The notes: generated by a model from the letters alone, not told the origin. A stretch of DNA of 64,000 nucleotides from Lysinibacillus piscis (GCF_026012395.1 NZ_BRZA01000001.1:248001-312000), one strand, 5' to 3'; positions 1 to 8,798 are shown, counted from the first letter of the stretch. Numbers and translations are program-made.

Positions 1-166
1 TTATGGTTCACAATTAACAGAGCTTGCAAAACAAGGCTTTGATTCGATACCTGATTTAATCTTATCTATTGATTATGAAAATGGTTCTTTCCATGATGTA
101 GGGCAACGAGAAAGCTATGGAACAGGGAAAACGGATTGGATTGCACAGTTACATTCTTCCAAATAA
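1..166 (+). CDS. C-terminal end of an unidentified protein (5' part outside window)
   Basis: An open frame enters from the left edge in the frame starting at base 2 and ends with TAA at 164-166, giving about 54 residues that finish ...GTGKTDWIAQLHSSK. The composition looks like a real soluble protein tail. A strong hairpin follows directly, as expected after a gene end. I do not recognise the family: the visible part is too short, and a GKT string near the end is too close to the C-terminus to be a P-loop. Function is left open. Confidence 0.55.
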   Translation, partial: YGSQLTELAKQGFDSIPDLILSIDYENGSFHDVGQRESYGTGKTDWIAQLHSSK

Positions 167-170
167 AAAA

Positions 171-205
171 GAGCATGTTTTGCCATCCACTTGCAAAACA
201 TGCTC
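171..205. terminator. Bidirectional terminator hairpin
   Basis: A 13-bp perfect inverted repeat, GAGCATGTTTTGC (171-183) and GCAAAACATGCTC (193-205), lies between two convergent genes. An A-run precedes it and a T-rich stretch follows, so it can serve both the gene ending at 166 and the minus-strand gene ending at 210. Confidence 0.8.
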
Positions 206-209
206 TGCT

Positions 210-1025
210 TTATTTTGAACCTCTATCGAACATCCCAATAACTTCTGTTGTTTGCAATATATTTACAAAGGCTCGACTATCCGTTTCCTTGATTAAATGC
301 CGTACCTCCGCAAGCTGGTAACGAGTAATGACAGTCATTAATACTTGACGTCCCTCGCCTGAATACGCACCTTTAGCATCCATAATCGTCACACCACGGT
401 ACAAATTCGCTAGTAGTTGCTTCTTCATCTCCTCACCCTGACTCGTCACAATCATTAAGGTCAATTTAATATGACTTGTATGAACGGTATCGACCACTTT
501 TCCAGTTGCATAAATGGATACAAGCGTTAACAATGCTGCATCCCAGCTAAAGACAAAACCTGAAATAGCAACGACGACGCCATTCATCAACGAAATTAAT
601 ACACCTAATGGAAAATCACGCTTGCGGCTTAACAGCATCGCCACGATATCAAAGCCACCAGAAGAACCTGAGGCACGGAAAATAAAGCCAACGCCAAGTC
701 CGACAAGTACACCACCGAATAAGGAAGCTAAAATGGGGTCTTGTGTAGCTTGATAAACAGGAATAATATACAAGCTAATCGATAGCACAGCGACCGATAA
801 AATCGTATAACCGATAAAGCGTTTACCGAGCTTCATCACGCCTAAAATAAGTAGCGGTAAATTTAATAGTAAGTTTAACACCCCTGTATTCAAAGGTGTG
901 ACAATCCCTAGCAAAATCGCAATCCCACTTAAGCCACCACTTAAAATTTCATGTGGAATCAGCAAAAAATTATAGGCAAATGCCACCATCACAGACGCAC
1001 AAATAATGACAACAATATTTCTCAT
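210..1025 (-). CDS. YitT family membrane protein (DUF161 + DUF2179)
   Basis: This 271-residue protein has the YitT architecture: five to six hydrophobic segments in about the first 170 residues (DUF161), then a soluble C-terminal DUF2179 domain starting near the segment TSHIKLTLMIVT and containing GVTIMDAKGAYSG. Members are common in Bacillales with several paralogues per genome, and their biochemical role is not settled. AGGGG lies 8 bases ahead of the ATG. It appears monocistronic, ending at the shared hairpin at 171-205. A paralogue occurs at 26893-27753. Confidence 0.88.
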   Translation of the reverse strand: MRNIVVIICASVMVAFAYNFLLIPHEILSGGLSGIAILLGIVTPLNTGVLNLLLNLPLLILGVMKLGKRFIGYTILSVAVLSISLYIIPVYQATQDPILASLFGGVLVGLGVGFIFRASGSSGGFDIVAMLLSRKRDFPLGVLISLMNGVVVAISGFVFSWDAALLTLVSIYATGKVVDTVHTSHIKLTLMIVTSQGEEMKKQLLANLYRGVTIMDAKGAYSGEGRQVLMTVITRYQLAEVRHLIKETDSRAFVNILQTTEVIGMFDRGSK

Positions 1026-1052
1026 ACAAATTCCCCTATCCTATATCCAAAA

Positions 1053-2306
1053 TCATTTTGGCTCTTGTTCATCTACTTTTTGAATTCTTTCTAGCATTGT
1101 TGGATGTGTATAGCGGAACCATTTCACAAGTGTAGGTGGATTGACTTCACTCAAGCCAGCAATCGTCAGCTTTTGAAAAGCCGTCACTGCTGCTTGCTTA
1201 TCCTTTGTGAGAGCAATGGCATAATCATCTGCTCTTATCTCCTGATACCTTGACACATAATTTGACAATGGGTTAGACAGAAATAGTAACATGGATAACA
1301 TCAGTAAAAACAGTGGAAATGAACGAATATCACTTAATTTATCAATGTGTAACAACCGTCCATAGCGTGCAATCAGCCATGTCATCCCTTTCGCTGTCAG
1401 CCAAAAGCCTACAAATGCTAAGGCTAAATAACCCGTTATGCCCCAATAAACATGTTTTTCCACATAATGCCCCATCTCGTGTGCCATAATAAATAGCACC
1501 TCATCCTCAGATAAACGGTTCAAGGTTGTGTCCCATAGCACAATTCTAGCGTTACTACCAATGCCCGCTACATAAGCATTTAAAGCATTGGTTTTCTCTG
1601 CCATATTGACTTCATAGACATGTGTAGCTGGTATATGTGCCTGTCCAGCAAATGCTAAAATTTTTGCCTCTAGCTCCTTGTCCTTCAACGGATAAAAATC
1701 ATTGTATAATGGTGCAATGACTACAGGCTGAATAAACGTTACAAAGAGCGTCATTGGAATCATCAATAACCAAGCATATAGCCACCAACGTTTTGCACTT
1801 TTACGAATCAGCCAATATAACACGGTTACGATAATAAACGTTGTCACAAAGTTAACACCAAAATCAACCAGACCATCTCGTAGCCATGATGACAATGTTT
1901 GTGTACTAATCCCATAGCTTTTACTAAGTGAATAGCGATAATAATTGAACGGTAGCAACACAATATACAGGAAACCTGACAGGAAAAATAAATAGCCTGC
2001 ATTTTGTACTAATCGCCATTTCGACTGAGCAATTGCTACCTTTTCAAAATAACGTGATACCCCTATAACAAGCACTAAAAAATAAAGCAGCCATTCCAAT
2101 GGTGTAGCAATAAAAAATAAAAAATTGCGTATTTTTGAATATTCCTCACTTAAATAAAGCTCCTTACCAGACATAAACATCACAGGGTCTGCCGCTGTCC
2201 CTTGTAATGCCTGTGGAATCACACCGCTATGGCTCATCATATAGCTATACATACAAAACACATATACTGCAAAGAGCAATAGTGCTATTATGCTTATTTT
2301 TTTCAC
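1053..2306 (-). CDS. M48 family membrane metalloprotease (Ste24/HtpX-like)
   Basis: A 417-residue membrane protein with the zinc-protease motif HEMGH at about residues 276-280 and a downstream EIRADDYA segment that supplies the third zinc ligand. It has several transmembrane stretches before the motif and two after it, the arrangement of CAAX-prenyl-protease-like M48 peptidases. In bacteria such enzymes are thought to take part in membrane protein quality control; the substrate here is unknown. I chose the GTG at 2304-2306 because AAGGAGG sits 9 bases upstream on the minus strand; the longer in-frame start at 2351 has no ribosome binding site. Confidence 0.87.
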   Translation of the reverse strand: MKKISIIALLLFAVYVFCMYSYMMSHSGVIPQALQGTAADPVMFMSGKELYLSEEYSKIRNFLFFIATPLEWLLYFLVLVIGVSRYFEKVAIAQSKWRLVQNAGYLFFLSGFLYIVLLPFNYYRYSLSKSYGISTQTLSSWLRDGLVDFGVNFVTTFIIVTVLYWLIRKSAKRWWLYAWLLMIPMTLFVTFIQPVVIAPLYNDFYPLKDKELEAKILAFAGQAHIPATHVYEVNMAEKTNALNAYVAGIGSNARIVLWDTTLNRLSEDEVLFIMAHEMGHYVEKHVYWGITGYLALAFVGFWLTAKGMTWLIARYGRLLHIDKLSDIRSFPLFLLMLSMLLFLSNPLSNYVSRYQEIRADDYAIALTKDKQAAVTAFQKLTIAGLSEVNPPTLVKWFRYTHPTMLERIQKVDEQEPK

Positions 2307-2387
2307 CGTCTCTATTCCTCCTTCATCTCCACCTATTATCAGTGTAAGCAAAATGATGAAAGTTAGAACACATTTTTACACATGTCT

Positions 2388-3371
2388 TTATGTTGTGGTC
2401 CCTTCAATTAATTGCACGGGTAAGCAAATATCCATTGCCCCTTCTTCATAATCCCCTTCAATTTCCTTCAATAAAACCTCCACAGCCTTTTGTGCAATTA
2501 ATTCAATGGGCTGGCGTATCGTTGTTAGGCTTGGCAGCAATGTTTGACATGTTTCGGTACCATCATAGCCAATCACTTTTAAATCTTTTGGAATATGCTT
2601 GCCATATTTTTGTGCCTCTGCTATCACAGTGGCCGCAACTAAATCATCACTAGCAAAAATACCATCAACTTGTGGATGCTCTTGAAACAGCTGTGCAATG
2701 ACCTTTTGCTGCTCACCTCGATCTAATGCATTCGCTACTTCATATGTAATCGCTTTTCGTCCATGCTGCTGCATCACAGTCTCATAGCCTTTACGTCTTA
2801 AATTGGCAGGCGTCTCGAGCTTTAATGGACCATTAATATGCAGAATATGCTGGCATCCTTTCGCTATCAATAATTCCGTAGCTTGTACACCACCAGCGTA
2901 ATTATCTGAAGAAACGACTGGGATAGTTGGGGATAAATAATGGTCAATTGTTACAATCGGCAATGGCTTCTCATGCCCATTCACCAAACCACGATTATAC
3001 GTCACAGCGATGACACCATCCACCTGATTGCGCATCAGCATTTCCCAATAATTTTTCTCTTTATCTACCCTATTTAAGCTATTACAAAGCAATACTTTAT
3101 AATGTAACGAGGCACAAATACTTTCAATATGGAAAGTTAGCTCGCCAAAAAATGGATTGCTCGTTTGTGGCACAATAATGCCAATCAAATTAGTACGTTT
3201 ATTAAATAATGAACGAGCCACATCGTTCGGAAAATAATTTACCTCTTTCATGGCACGCTCCACATTGTCTCTTGTTTCTTGGCTAATATAGCCACGATTA
3301 TTTAGAACACGTGAGACGGTTGTCGGTGATACACCTGCCGCTTTTGCTACATCGCTAATTTTTGGCTTCAT
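2388..3371 (-). CDS. scrR: LacI-family repressor of the sucrose operon
   Basis: The 327-residue protein has an N-terminal LacI helix-turn-helix (KISDVAKAAGVSPTTVSRVL at residues 4-23), the hinge region and a periplasmic-binding-like sugar domain. It faces the permease-hydrolase-fructokinase operon across about 220 bases that hold two palindromic operator-like sites overlapping the operon promoter. By family knowledge such proteins repress sucrose genes until a sugar or sugar phosphate binds; that this one does is an inference from position. The start at 3371 follows AAGGGAGG with 7-8 bases spacing; an upstream in-frame start at 3404 is less likely. The symbol scrR is used by analogy. Confidence 0.87.
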   Translation of the reverse strand: MKPKISDVAKAAGVSPTTVSRVLNNRGYISQETRDNVERAMKEVNYFPNDVARSLFNKRTNLIGIIVPQTSNPFFGELTFHIESICASLHYKVLLCNSLNRVDKEKNYWEMLMRNQVDGVIAVTYNRGLVNGHEKPLPIVTIDHYLSPTIPVVSSDNYAGGVQATELLIAKGCQHILHINGPLKLETPANLRRKGYETVMQQHGRKAITYEVANALDRGEQQKVIAQLFQEHPQVDGIFASDDLVAATVIAEAQKYGKHIPKDLKVIGYDGTETCQTLLPSLTTIRQPIELIAQKAVEVLLKEIEGDYEEGAMDICLPVQLIEGTTT

Positions 3372-3474
3372 ACCGCGCCTCCCTTTCAATACAGTCAGTT
3401 TCACTCTATTATAGATGAATTTTTAGTGCTTGACGATAACTCTTAAGAGGATAATGTTCATGCTACATTTTTTA

Positions 3475-3490
3475 TGTCAACCGATTGACA
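3475..3490. promoter_or_regulatory. LacI-type operator 1 overlapping the -35 box
   Basis: TGTCAACCGATTGACA is a 16-bp near-perfect palindrome with a CG-containing centre, typical of LacI/GalR operators. Its right half is the TTGACA -35 hexamer of the sucrose operon promoter, so bound repressor would block RNA polymerase. Confidence 0.7.
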
Positions 3491-3513
3491 TATGAAACCG
3501 GTTGACATACAAT
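3485..3513 (+). promoter_or_regulatory. Sigma-A promoter of the sucrose operon
   Basis: TTGACA (3485-3490), a 17-bp spacer, then TACAAT (3508-3513). The match to the housekeeping consensus is very good. The promoter is embedded between operator-like palindromes and a cre box, and lies about 75 bases upstream of the permease start. Confidence 0.8.
3493..3507. promoter_or_regulatory. LacI-type operator 2 in the promoter spacer
   Basis: TGAAACCGGTTGACA is an imperfect palindrome centred on CCGG, resembling operator 1 and lying 18 bp from it centre to centre, between the -35 and -10 boxes. The pair would allow side-by-side or cooperative repressor binding. Confidence 0.6.
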
Positions 3514-3517
3514 AATC

Positions 3518-3532
3518 TTGCAAACGATTGCA
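3518..3532 (+). promoter_or_regulatory. cre-like catabolite repression box
   Basis: TTGCAAACGATTGCA fits the Bacillus cre pattern WTGNAANCGNWNNCW at every position and lies just downstream of the -10 box, around the expected transcription start. CcpA binding there would repress sucrose genes when better carbon sources are present. It could also serve as a third site for the local LacI repressor. Confidence 0.6.
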
Positions 3533-3589
3533 ATATTTATAAAAAACTAAATTTTAAAAATATAAAACAATTCAAAGGAGTGTACTTTT

Positions 3590-4828
3590 ATGCAAACATC
3601 GAAAAACCTTTATTGGAAGCTCAGTGCTTATTTTTTCTTTTTCTTCTTTACTTGGTCATCTAGTTATTCGTTATTCTCCATTTGGTTAGGACAAGAAATC
3701 AATTTAAGTGGCTCTGCAACAGGCATTATTTTTTCAATCAATGCCATCTTTGCTTTATGTATGCAGCCACTCTATGGTTATATTTCCGATAAAATTGGCT
3801 TAAAGAAAAATATCTTATTCTTCATTAGCCTATTACTTGTCTTTGTTGGTCCATTTTATATTTTCGTTTATGGTCCTTTACTACAATATAATGTGTTACT
3901 TGGCGCTATCGTCGGTGGGCTTTATTTAGGAATGGCTTTTCTGGCAGGGATTGGTGCCATCGAATCTTATATTGAAAAAGTGGGACGTAAATATGGCTTT
4001 GAATATGGGAAATCAAGAATGTGGGGCTCATTAGGATGGGCAGCGGCTACGTTCTTTGCAGGACAATTATTTAATATTAATCCAAACATTAACTTCTGGA
4101 TTGCCAGTGTATCAGCCATTATTCTAGTGGGCATTATTTTCTCTATTAAAATTGAAATGTCTCACGATGAAATGGAAAAAGCAGAGTCTATCACATTTAA
4201 AGATGTGGGCAACTTGTTTAAGCTAAAGGATTTTTGGTTCTTTATGCTATATATCATTGGAGTAACGTGTGTCTATAGTGTCTATGATCAACAATTCCCG
4301 ATTTATTATTCATCATTATTCTCTAATGAGGCTTTAGGTAATCAAGTATTCGGCTACTTAAACTCATTCCAAGTATTTTTAGAGGCAGGTATGATGTTTG
4401 CTGCCCCATTTATTGTCAACAAGATTGGGGCAAAGAAAAGCTTAGTATTGGCAGGCTTTTTAATGGCCTTCCGCATTATTGGCTCAGGTATGGTAGACGG
4501 ACCAATTGGCATTTCTGGAATGAAGCTCATCCATGCCTTTGAGTTACCAATTATGCTCATTGCTATTTTCAAATACTTAGCAGCTAATTTTGATACACGT
4601 TTATCATCTATCCTTTATTTAGTAGGCTTTCAATTCGCCTCACAAATTGGGGCATCTATTTTATCGCCAATTGCAGGTCTACTTTATGATGATGTTGGCT
4701 TCCGTAATACTTATTTAATTATGGGAACAGCCGTCTTCATCTTTACATGCATTTCGATTTTTACTTTATTAAATACAAAACCAACTCATGTCAAAACAAA
4801 ATCACAGCCAACTTTAGGAGGACTTTAA
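3590..4828 (+). CDS. MFS sugar permease, probable sucrose:H+ symporter
   Basis: A 412-residue, 12-transmembrane protein of the oligosaccharide:H+ symporter (LacY/CscB-like) branch of the major facilitator superfamily. The loop YISDKIGLKKN, about residues 63-73, matches the conserved cytoplasmic loop 2-3 of these transporters. It is the first gene of an operon with a GH32 hydrolase and a fructokinase, so sucrose is the likely substrate, entering unphosphorylated. AAGGAG precedes the ATG. Use of a proton symporter rather than a sucrose PTS is less usual in Bacillales and implies that the next gene hydrolyses free sucrose. Confidence 0.85.
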   Translation: MQTSKNLYWKLSAYFFFFFFTWSSSYSLFSIWLGQEINLSGSATGIIFSINAIFALCMQPLYGYISDKIGLKKNILFFISLLLVFVGPFYIFVYGPLLQYNVLLGAIVGGLYLGMAFLAGIGAIESYIEKVGRKYGFEYGKSRMWGSLGWAAATFFAGQLFNINPNINFWIASVSAIILVGIIFSIKIEMSHDEMEKAESITFKDVGNLFKLKDFWFFMLYIIGVTCVYSVYDQQFPIYYSSLFSNEALGNQVFGYLNSFQVFLEAGMMFAAPFIVNKIGAKKSLVLAGFLMAFRIIGSGMVDGPIGISGMKLIHAFELPIMLIAIFKYLAANFDTRLSSILYLVGFQFASQIGASILSPIAGLLYDDVGFRNTYLIMGTAVFIFTCISIFTLLNTKPTHVKTKSQPTLGGL

Positions 4829-4829
4829 C

Positions 4830-6272
4830 ATGAACCAAGCACATGAAGCAGTACAAGTCGCAGCACAAAAAATGAACCAGCGCTATCGCTTAGGCTATCA
4901 TATTATGGCTCCTGCTCAATGGATTAATGATCCCAATGGACTGATTCAGTACAAAGGCGAATACCATGCCTTTTATCAGCATCATCCATATGATGAAAAC
5001 TGGGGACCAATGCATTGGGGGCACGTTAAAAGTAAAGACCTTGTGCATTGGGAACACCTCCCTATCGCATTAACGCCAGGCAATGATTATGACAAGGATG
5101 GCTGTTTTTCTGGTAGTGCTGTCGATGATAATGGACAATTAACATTAATTTATACAGGGCATATTTATATTGATAAAAAAGCAGATACCTTTTATCAAAC
5201 GCAAAATATTGCTGTTAGTCAGGATGGTGTAAACTTCACAAAAGTGGTAGAGAATGCCGTGATTCCAAAGCCTCCTGCTGATAGCTCCCATCATTTCCGC
5301 GATCCAAAGGTGTGGAAGCATGAAAATCATTGGTATATGATTCTAGGTAATTCTACGAAAGACTTAGTTGGACGTGTGATTTTGTATCGTTCGACAGATT
5401 TGCGCCAATGGGAGTATATTGGTGTCCTTGCGCAAAGTGATGGAAGTCTCGGCTTTATGTGGGAATGTCCCGATTTCTTTGAATTGGATGGCAAACATAT
5501 CTTATTATTCTCTCCTCAAGGCATGGAGAAACAAGATGATTTATACAATAATCTTTTCCAAACTGGTTATTTAGTAGGCGATTATCACTATGACACAAAT
5601 CATTTTACACAAACATCATCTTTTACAGAGCTAGATAATGGACATGATTTCTATGCAGCTCAAACATTTTTAGATGAGCAAGGTCGCCGTATTGCAATTG
5701 GCTGGATGGATATGTGGGAATCCAATATGCCAACAAAGGCTGATGGCTGGTGTGGTGCATTGACATTACCACGAGTGCTAACATTAAGTAACGACCATAA
5801 ATTACTAATGAACCCTGTAGAGGAATTAAAAGCATTACGCAATGCTGAACATCAAATTTTACGAAATCGAAGTGTTGCGACCAATTATTTAGTGCCAACA
5901 AATGAGGAATTGCTCGAAATAAAGGCTGTATTTGACCTCCGTAATGAACAAGCCGTATGCCTAAAAATCCGCGGTATCCATGAAGAAGAAACCGTGTTAA
6001 CATACGATTATACAACAAAGAAATTAACATTAGACTGTTCTAAATCTGGTAAAGCAGAAGATGGTATTCGTACGACAACACTTCATGTAGAGAATGAATT
6101 AGTTTTACAGCTCTTTATTGACCGTTCTTCTATTGAAGTGTTCGCTAATAATGGGCACGCAACTATGACAAGCCGTATCTACCCTACTGAAGAGCGTTTA
6201 GGCTTTGAAGTGACGACAGACGCCAATGTCAAAGAGCTCACATATTGGACATTAAATGATATTTGGAAATAA
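4830..6272 (+). CDS. GH32 sucrose / sucrose-6-phosphate hydrolase
   Basis: The 480-residue protein is a full-length glycoside hydrolase family 32 enzyme. The nucleophile motif WINDPNG lies at residues 31-37 (Asp34), the FRDPK motif near 154, and the acid/base motif ECPD near residue 212; a beta-sandwich domain follows, with FIDRSSIEVF near the end. Family knowledge assigns cleavage of sucrose or sucrose-6-phosphate into glucose (or its phosphate) and fructose. Because the adjacent importer is an MFS permease and no sucrose PTS is present here, free sucrose is the more likely substrate (CscA-like). The start is two bases after the permease stop and follows AGGAGG. Confidence 0.9.
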   Translation: MNQAHEAVQVAAQKMNQRYRLGYHIMAPAQWINDPNGLIQYKGEYHAFYQHHPYDENWGPMHWGHVKSKDLVHWEHLPIALTPGNDYDKDGCFSGSAVDDNGQLTLIYTGHIYIDKKADTFYQTQNIAVSQDGVNFTKVVENAVIPKPPADSSHHFRDPKVWKHENHWYMILGNSTKDLVGRVILYRSTDLRQWEYIGVLAQSDGSLGFMWECPDFFELDGKHILLFSPQGMEKQDDLYNNLFQTGYLVGDYHYDTNHFTQTSSFTELDNGHDFYAAQTFLDEQGRRIAIGWMDMWESNMPTKADGWCGALTLPRVLTLSNDHKLLMNPVEELKALRNAEHQILRNRSVATNYLVPTNEELLEIKAVFDLRNEQAVCLKIRGIHEEETVLTYDYTTKKLTLDCSKSGKAEDGIRTTTLHVENELVLQLFIDRSSIEVFANNGHATMTSRIYPTEERLGFEVTTDANVKELTYWTLNDIWK

Positions 6273-6282
6273 GGTGACACTA

Positions 6283-7263
6283 TTGAAAAAGATTTTTTGT
6301 ATTGGTGAGGCATTGATTGATTTCATTCCGATTGAAAAAGATCATGCTTTAAAAGATGTAGCAAGCTTTGAACGTGTAGCTGGTGGCGCACCGATGAATG
6401 TAGCAATTGCTGTGGCGAAATATGATGGACATGCAGTGATGCTGACAAAGCTAGCAAACGATAGCTTTGGCGATTATTTATTCGATATACTGCAAGAAAA
6501 TGGTGTAGATACAACATATATTATTCGTAGTGATGAAGGTGAAACAGGTTTAGCCTTTGTTTCTGTGGATGCATCAGGAGAGCGTGATTTTAGTTTCTAT
6601 CGTAAAAATGCAGCAGATTTACTGCTTGCACCAGAAGATGTACAAGCTGTATCATTTGAGCAAGGTGATTTACTGCATTTTTGCTCTGTTGATTTAGTGG
6701 AAAGTCCTATGAAGCAGACACATCGTCAAGTGATTGAGGCGATACGTGCAGTGGACGGTATTGTCAGCTTTGACCCGAATGTACGTCTCCCTCTTTGGCC
6801 AAACAAAGAGCTATGTCGTCAAACCATTTTAGACTTTTTACCAACAGCTGATATTATCAAAGTATCAGACGAGGAGCTCCATTTCATTACCAATATTGAG
6901 GATGAAGCAGAGGCCATTCGCTCGCTATTTGTTGGACATGTACAAGTCATTGTTTATACAAAGGGTGCAGACGGCGCTATCATTTATTTAAAAACTGGTG
7001 AAGTATTTGAAGGCGCTGGCTTCCAAGTAACGGTTTCAGATACAACAGGTGCAGGGGATGCGTTTATTGGTGGCTTTTTAGCTGAGCTATTGTCACTGAA
7101 TGTCTCATTGGGACAGCTAGATACAATCATACGCGCTCATCATCAGCAATTATTAACATTTGCCAATGCTAGTGGCGCACTAACTGCTTCTGTGAAAGGT
7201 GCTATTCATGCCGCTCCAGGCAGAAAGCACGTCTTAACATTTATTGATGCACAGCAATCTTAA
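6283..7263 (+). CDS. scrK: PfkB-family fructokinase
   Basis: A 326-residue sugar kinase of the ribokinase/PfkB family with the N-terminal signature GGAPMNVAIAVAK and the C-terminal DTTGAGDAFIGGF motif that carries the catalytic aspartate and anion hole. In this operon it would phosphorylate the fructose released from sucrose to fructose-6-phosphate. I place the start at the TTG at 6283-6285, 6 bases after AAGGTG; the upstream ATG at 6256 overlaps the hydrolase gene and has no ribosome binding site. A perfect 14-bp terminator stem follows directly. The symbol is by analogy. Confidence 0.87.
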   Translation: MKKIFCIGEALIDFIPIEKDHALKDVASFERVAGGAPMNVAIAVAKYDGHAVMLTKLANDSFGDYLFDILQENGVDTTYIIRSDEGETGLAFVSVDASGERDFSFYRKNAADLLLAPEDVQAVSFEQGDLLHFCSVDLVESPMKQTHRQVIEAIRAVDGIVSFDPNVRLPLWPNKELCRQTILDFLPTADIIKVSDEELHFITNIEDEAEAIRSLFVGHVQVIVYTKGADGAIIYLKTGEVFEGAGFQVTVSDTTGAGDAFIGGFLAELLSLNVSLGQLDTIIRAHHQQLLTFANASGALTASVKGAIHAAPGRKHVLTFIDAQQS

Positions 7264-7310
7264 AATAACAGGTACTTCTCGCTGAACAAGCAAAGGAGTA
7301 CCTGTTATTT
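7263..7310. terminator. Bidirectional terminator of the sucrose operon
   Basis: Perfect 14-bp inverted repeat AAATAACAGGTACT (7263-7276) and AGTACCTGTTATTT (7297-7310) with a 20-base loop. It lies between the convergent fructokinase and acetyltransferase genes. Confidence 0.85.
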
Positions 7311-7726
7311 TATTTGCCTTCTAACGTACATGTAAAACGTTCTACATGAGGATATTTCTCTCCTAAGCTCACTATATTGAAGCCAACATTTCGATAAAAA
7401 TTCACCGCATCGCAGTCCGTCTCAGCAATAATCAATGTTGCTTTATATTTCACTTTGATAAAACGGATCATTTCACCTCCTAGACCTTTTCCTCTATGAT
7501 TAGGACATACAGCAATATGTTTGATTTCATATTGTCCTGAATCTAAAAATGCTATTCCAATGCAACCAATTAGCTGACCCTCCATATAATAGCCATATAA
7601 TTCTTGAATGGGTGATTGACAATATAATTTATACGCTGGCTCAATATTCTTCTCTGAAGTAGCGAAAGCTAGTAACCTTCTCACACTTGGTGACATCATA
7701 GCAGCCTTTATTTTTTCCATAAGCAT
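7310..7726 (-). CDS. GNAT family N-acetyltransferase
   Basis: A 138-residue protein with the GNAT fold: IKHIAVCPNHRGKGLGGEMI contains the acetyl-CoA pyrophosphate-binding Q/RxxGxG/A motif (HRGKGLG), and CDAVNFYRNVGF is the typical C-terminal strand-helix. The substrate cannot be read from sequence. The ATG at 7726 is preceded by GGAG at a suitable distance; a TTG at 7741 would place the start before that site. The first 37 codons are duplicated at 9213-9323, on the far side of an inserted segment. Confidence 0.85.
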   Translation of the reverse strand: MLMEKIKAAMMSPSVRRLLAFATSEKNIEPAYKLYCQSPIQELYGYYMEGQLIGCIGIAFLDSGQYEIKHIAVCPNHRGKGLGGEMIRFIKVKYKATLIIAETDCDAVNFYRNVGFNIVSLGEKYPHVERFTCTLEGK

Positions 7727-7747
7727 ACCTACTCTCTCCAATGAATT

Positions 7748-7782
7748 AAAACCGTAACCCTCAAATTGAAGATTACGGTTTT
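7748..7782. terminator. Terminator hairpin (left repeat copy)
   Basis: AAAACCGTAA (7748-7757) and TTACGGTTTT (7773-7782) form a 10-bp stem flanked by A and T runs. Originally it would have separated the zinc-ribbon gene from the downstream GNAT gene. The identical hairpin in the right repeat copy is at 9345-9379. Confidence 0.75.
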
Positions 7783-7808
7783 TTATAAGGAATTATTTCT
7801 GGTAACAA

Positions 7809-7850
7809 TCATGGATGCTTTGTGCGTTTGAGTGCTTTACGTGCTTCATT
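7809..7850 (-). pseudogene. 3' fragment of the zinc-ribbon gene (repeat-borne)
   Basis: These 14 codons (NEARKALKRTKHP and stop) are a copy of the 3' end of the gene at 9406-9738. Upstream of 7850 the sequence turns into unrelated insert DNA. It is a by-product of the duplication that flanks the Rpn gene and is not expected to be functional. Confidence 0.85.
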
Positions 7851-7952
7851 ATTAAGAACACTTTCCGTCCTAAAGTGTCATGATTATACGAATATTTATG
7901 GTTTTTGACAGTTAAAGTGTAGTTCATATGCTGTATTCTAGGTATATGGTTG

Positions 7953-8798
7953 TTATTGTTCTTTGCGAATCGCTTCAACCTGTTCAAGAGTTAGCTTTGT
8001 AGCCTTCACAATAACCCCATCATCCAAGCCTAATCCTATCAAATTTCTAGCTGTTTCAAACTTCTCTCTTTCAATTCCTTTTTTAATTCCTTCTTCTTCG
8101 GAAAACTTCAATTGTTCCTCTAAATTCCATTCATGAAGTAACATATTTTCCACCTCACTCGCATGTTTTTCTAAAAACTCTTGCATAATCCCTTGACGTT
8201 TGCAATCTTGTACCGCTTGATGAATAGCGTCTGCTAATGGCAAGCCTTCTTTTCGATATTGCTGCACAGTGTAAATAAAAAATCCATAGTCTTTGAGCGT
8301 GTTACTTTTCTCCAAAATAGCGTCATTCTGTCCATATTTAATATTAATGACCTTCACAGATAGTTCAAGCGTATTTGTATGTGGTGTATCCTCAAATGCA
8401 TCTGATAAGGACATAATTTGCTCTTTCGGTAGGCTCTCTTCGCCATTATATAAGACAAGAAATTCGGGCGCTGGCAAAGGAATAGGTGTTGACCCATAAA
8501 TATTTTCGCCTACGGTCATTTTTTCATACAATCGCCCAATATACATCAACATTCGTAACGGCATATTGGTACAAACGGTGGACTGATGTTCGACTAATAC
8601 AACAAATTTACCATCCAATACAAAGGATACATCGTTGATACGGTCTTTATACAGGACATTTTCTAACGTGTTGATTTCAACAGGTGTATCTAATGCGTAG
8701 TTTGTACCTTGGACTGCATTGTACACGTCAATCAATCGTTTAGGGTCGCTCAAATACAAGGAAAATACACTATCTTTATGTTGAATATTCGCTTTCAT
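7953..8798 (-). CDS. Rpn-family recombination-promoting nuclease / PD-(D/E)XK transposase-like protein
   Basis: The 281-residue protein carries the hallmark block of the Rpn family: DVSFVLDGKFVVLVEHQS followed by NMPLRMLMYIGRLYEK, where the Asp and the EHQ form the PD-(D/E)XK nuclease core. A charged C-terminal tail (EEEGIKKGIEREKFETARN, then a LTLEQVEAIRKEQ segment) is typical. Rpn proteins of E. coli have been shown to cleave DNA and to promote RecA-independent recombination; action of this one is inferred. I chose the ATG at 8798, after AAGAGGGTG; the open frame extends to 8942 without support. The gene is bracketed by the 235-bp direct repeats. Confidence 0.85.
   Translation of the reverse strand: MKANIQHKDSVFSLYLSDPKRLIDVYNAVQGTNYALDTPVEINTLENVLYKDRINDVSFVLDGKFVVLVEHQSTVCTNMPLRMLMYIGRLYEKMTVGENIYGSTPIPLPAPEFLVLYNGEESLPKEQIMSLSDAFEDTPHTNTLELSVKVINIKYGQNDAILEKSNTLKDYGFFIYTVQQYRKEGLPLADAIHQAVQDCKRQGIMQEFLEKHASEVENMLLHEWNLEEQLKFSEEEGIKKGIEREKFETARNLIGLGLDDGVIVKATKLTLEQVEAIRKEQ

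Larger units (their letters stand above)
7616..7850. repeat. Left copy of a 235-bp direct repeat
   Basis: Bases 7616-7850 recur at 9213-9447 with three mismatches (constant offset 1597). The unit covers the first 37 codons of the GNAT gene, the gap with its terminator hairpin, and the last 13 codons plus stop of the zinc-ribbon gene. In this copy the zinc-ribbon part is the fragment and the GNAT part belongs to the intact gene. Two mismatches are synonymous; the third changes codon 2 of the GNAT frame. Confidence 0.95.

Noticed and set aside
5623-6030. 135-codon frame antisense to the hydrolase gene
   Set aside because: It lies within a conserved GH32 coding region and shows no protein-like features of its own.
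7793-7987. 64-codon minus-strand frame near the left insert edge
   Set aside because: It joins repeat-borne DNA with insert DNA in a frame different from the zinc-ribbon gene, has asparagine/lysine/histidine-rich low-complexity composition and no start signal.
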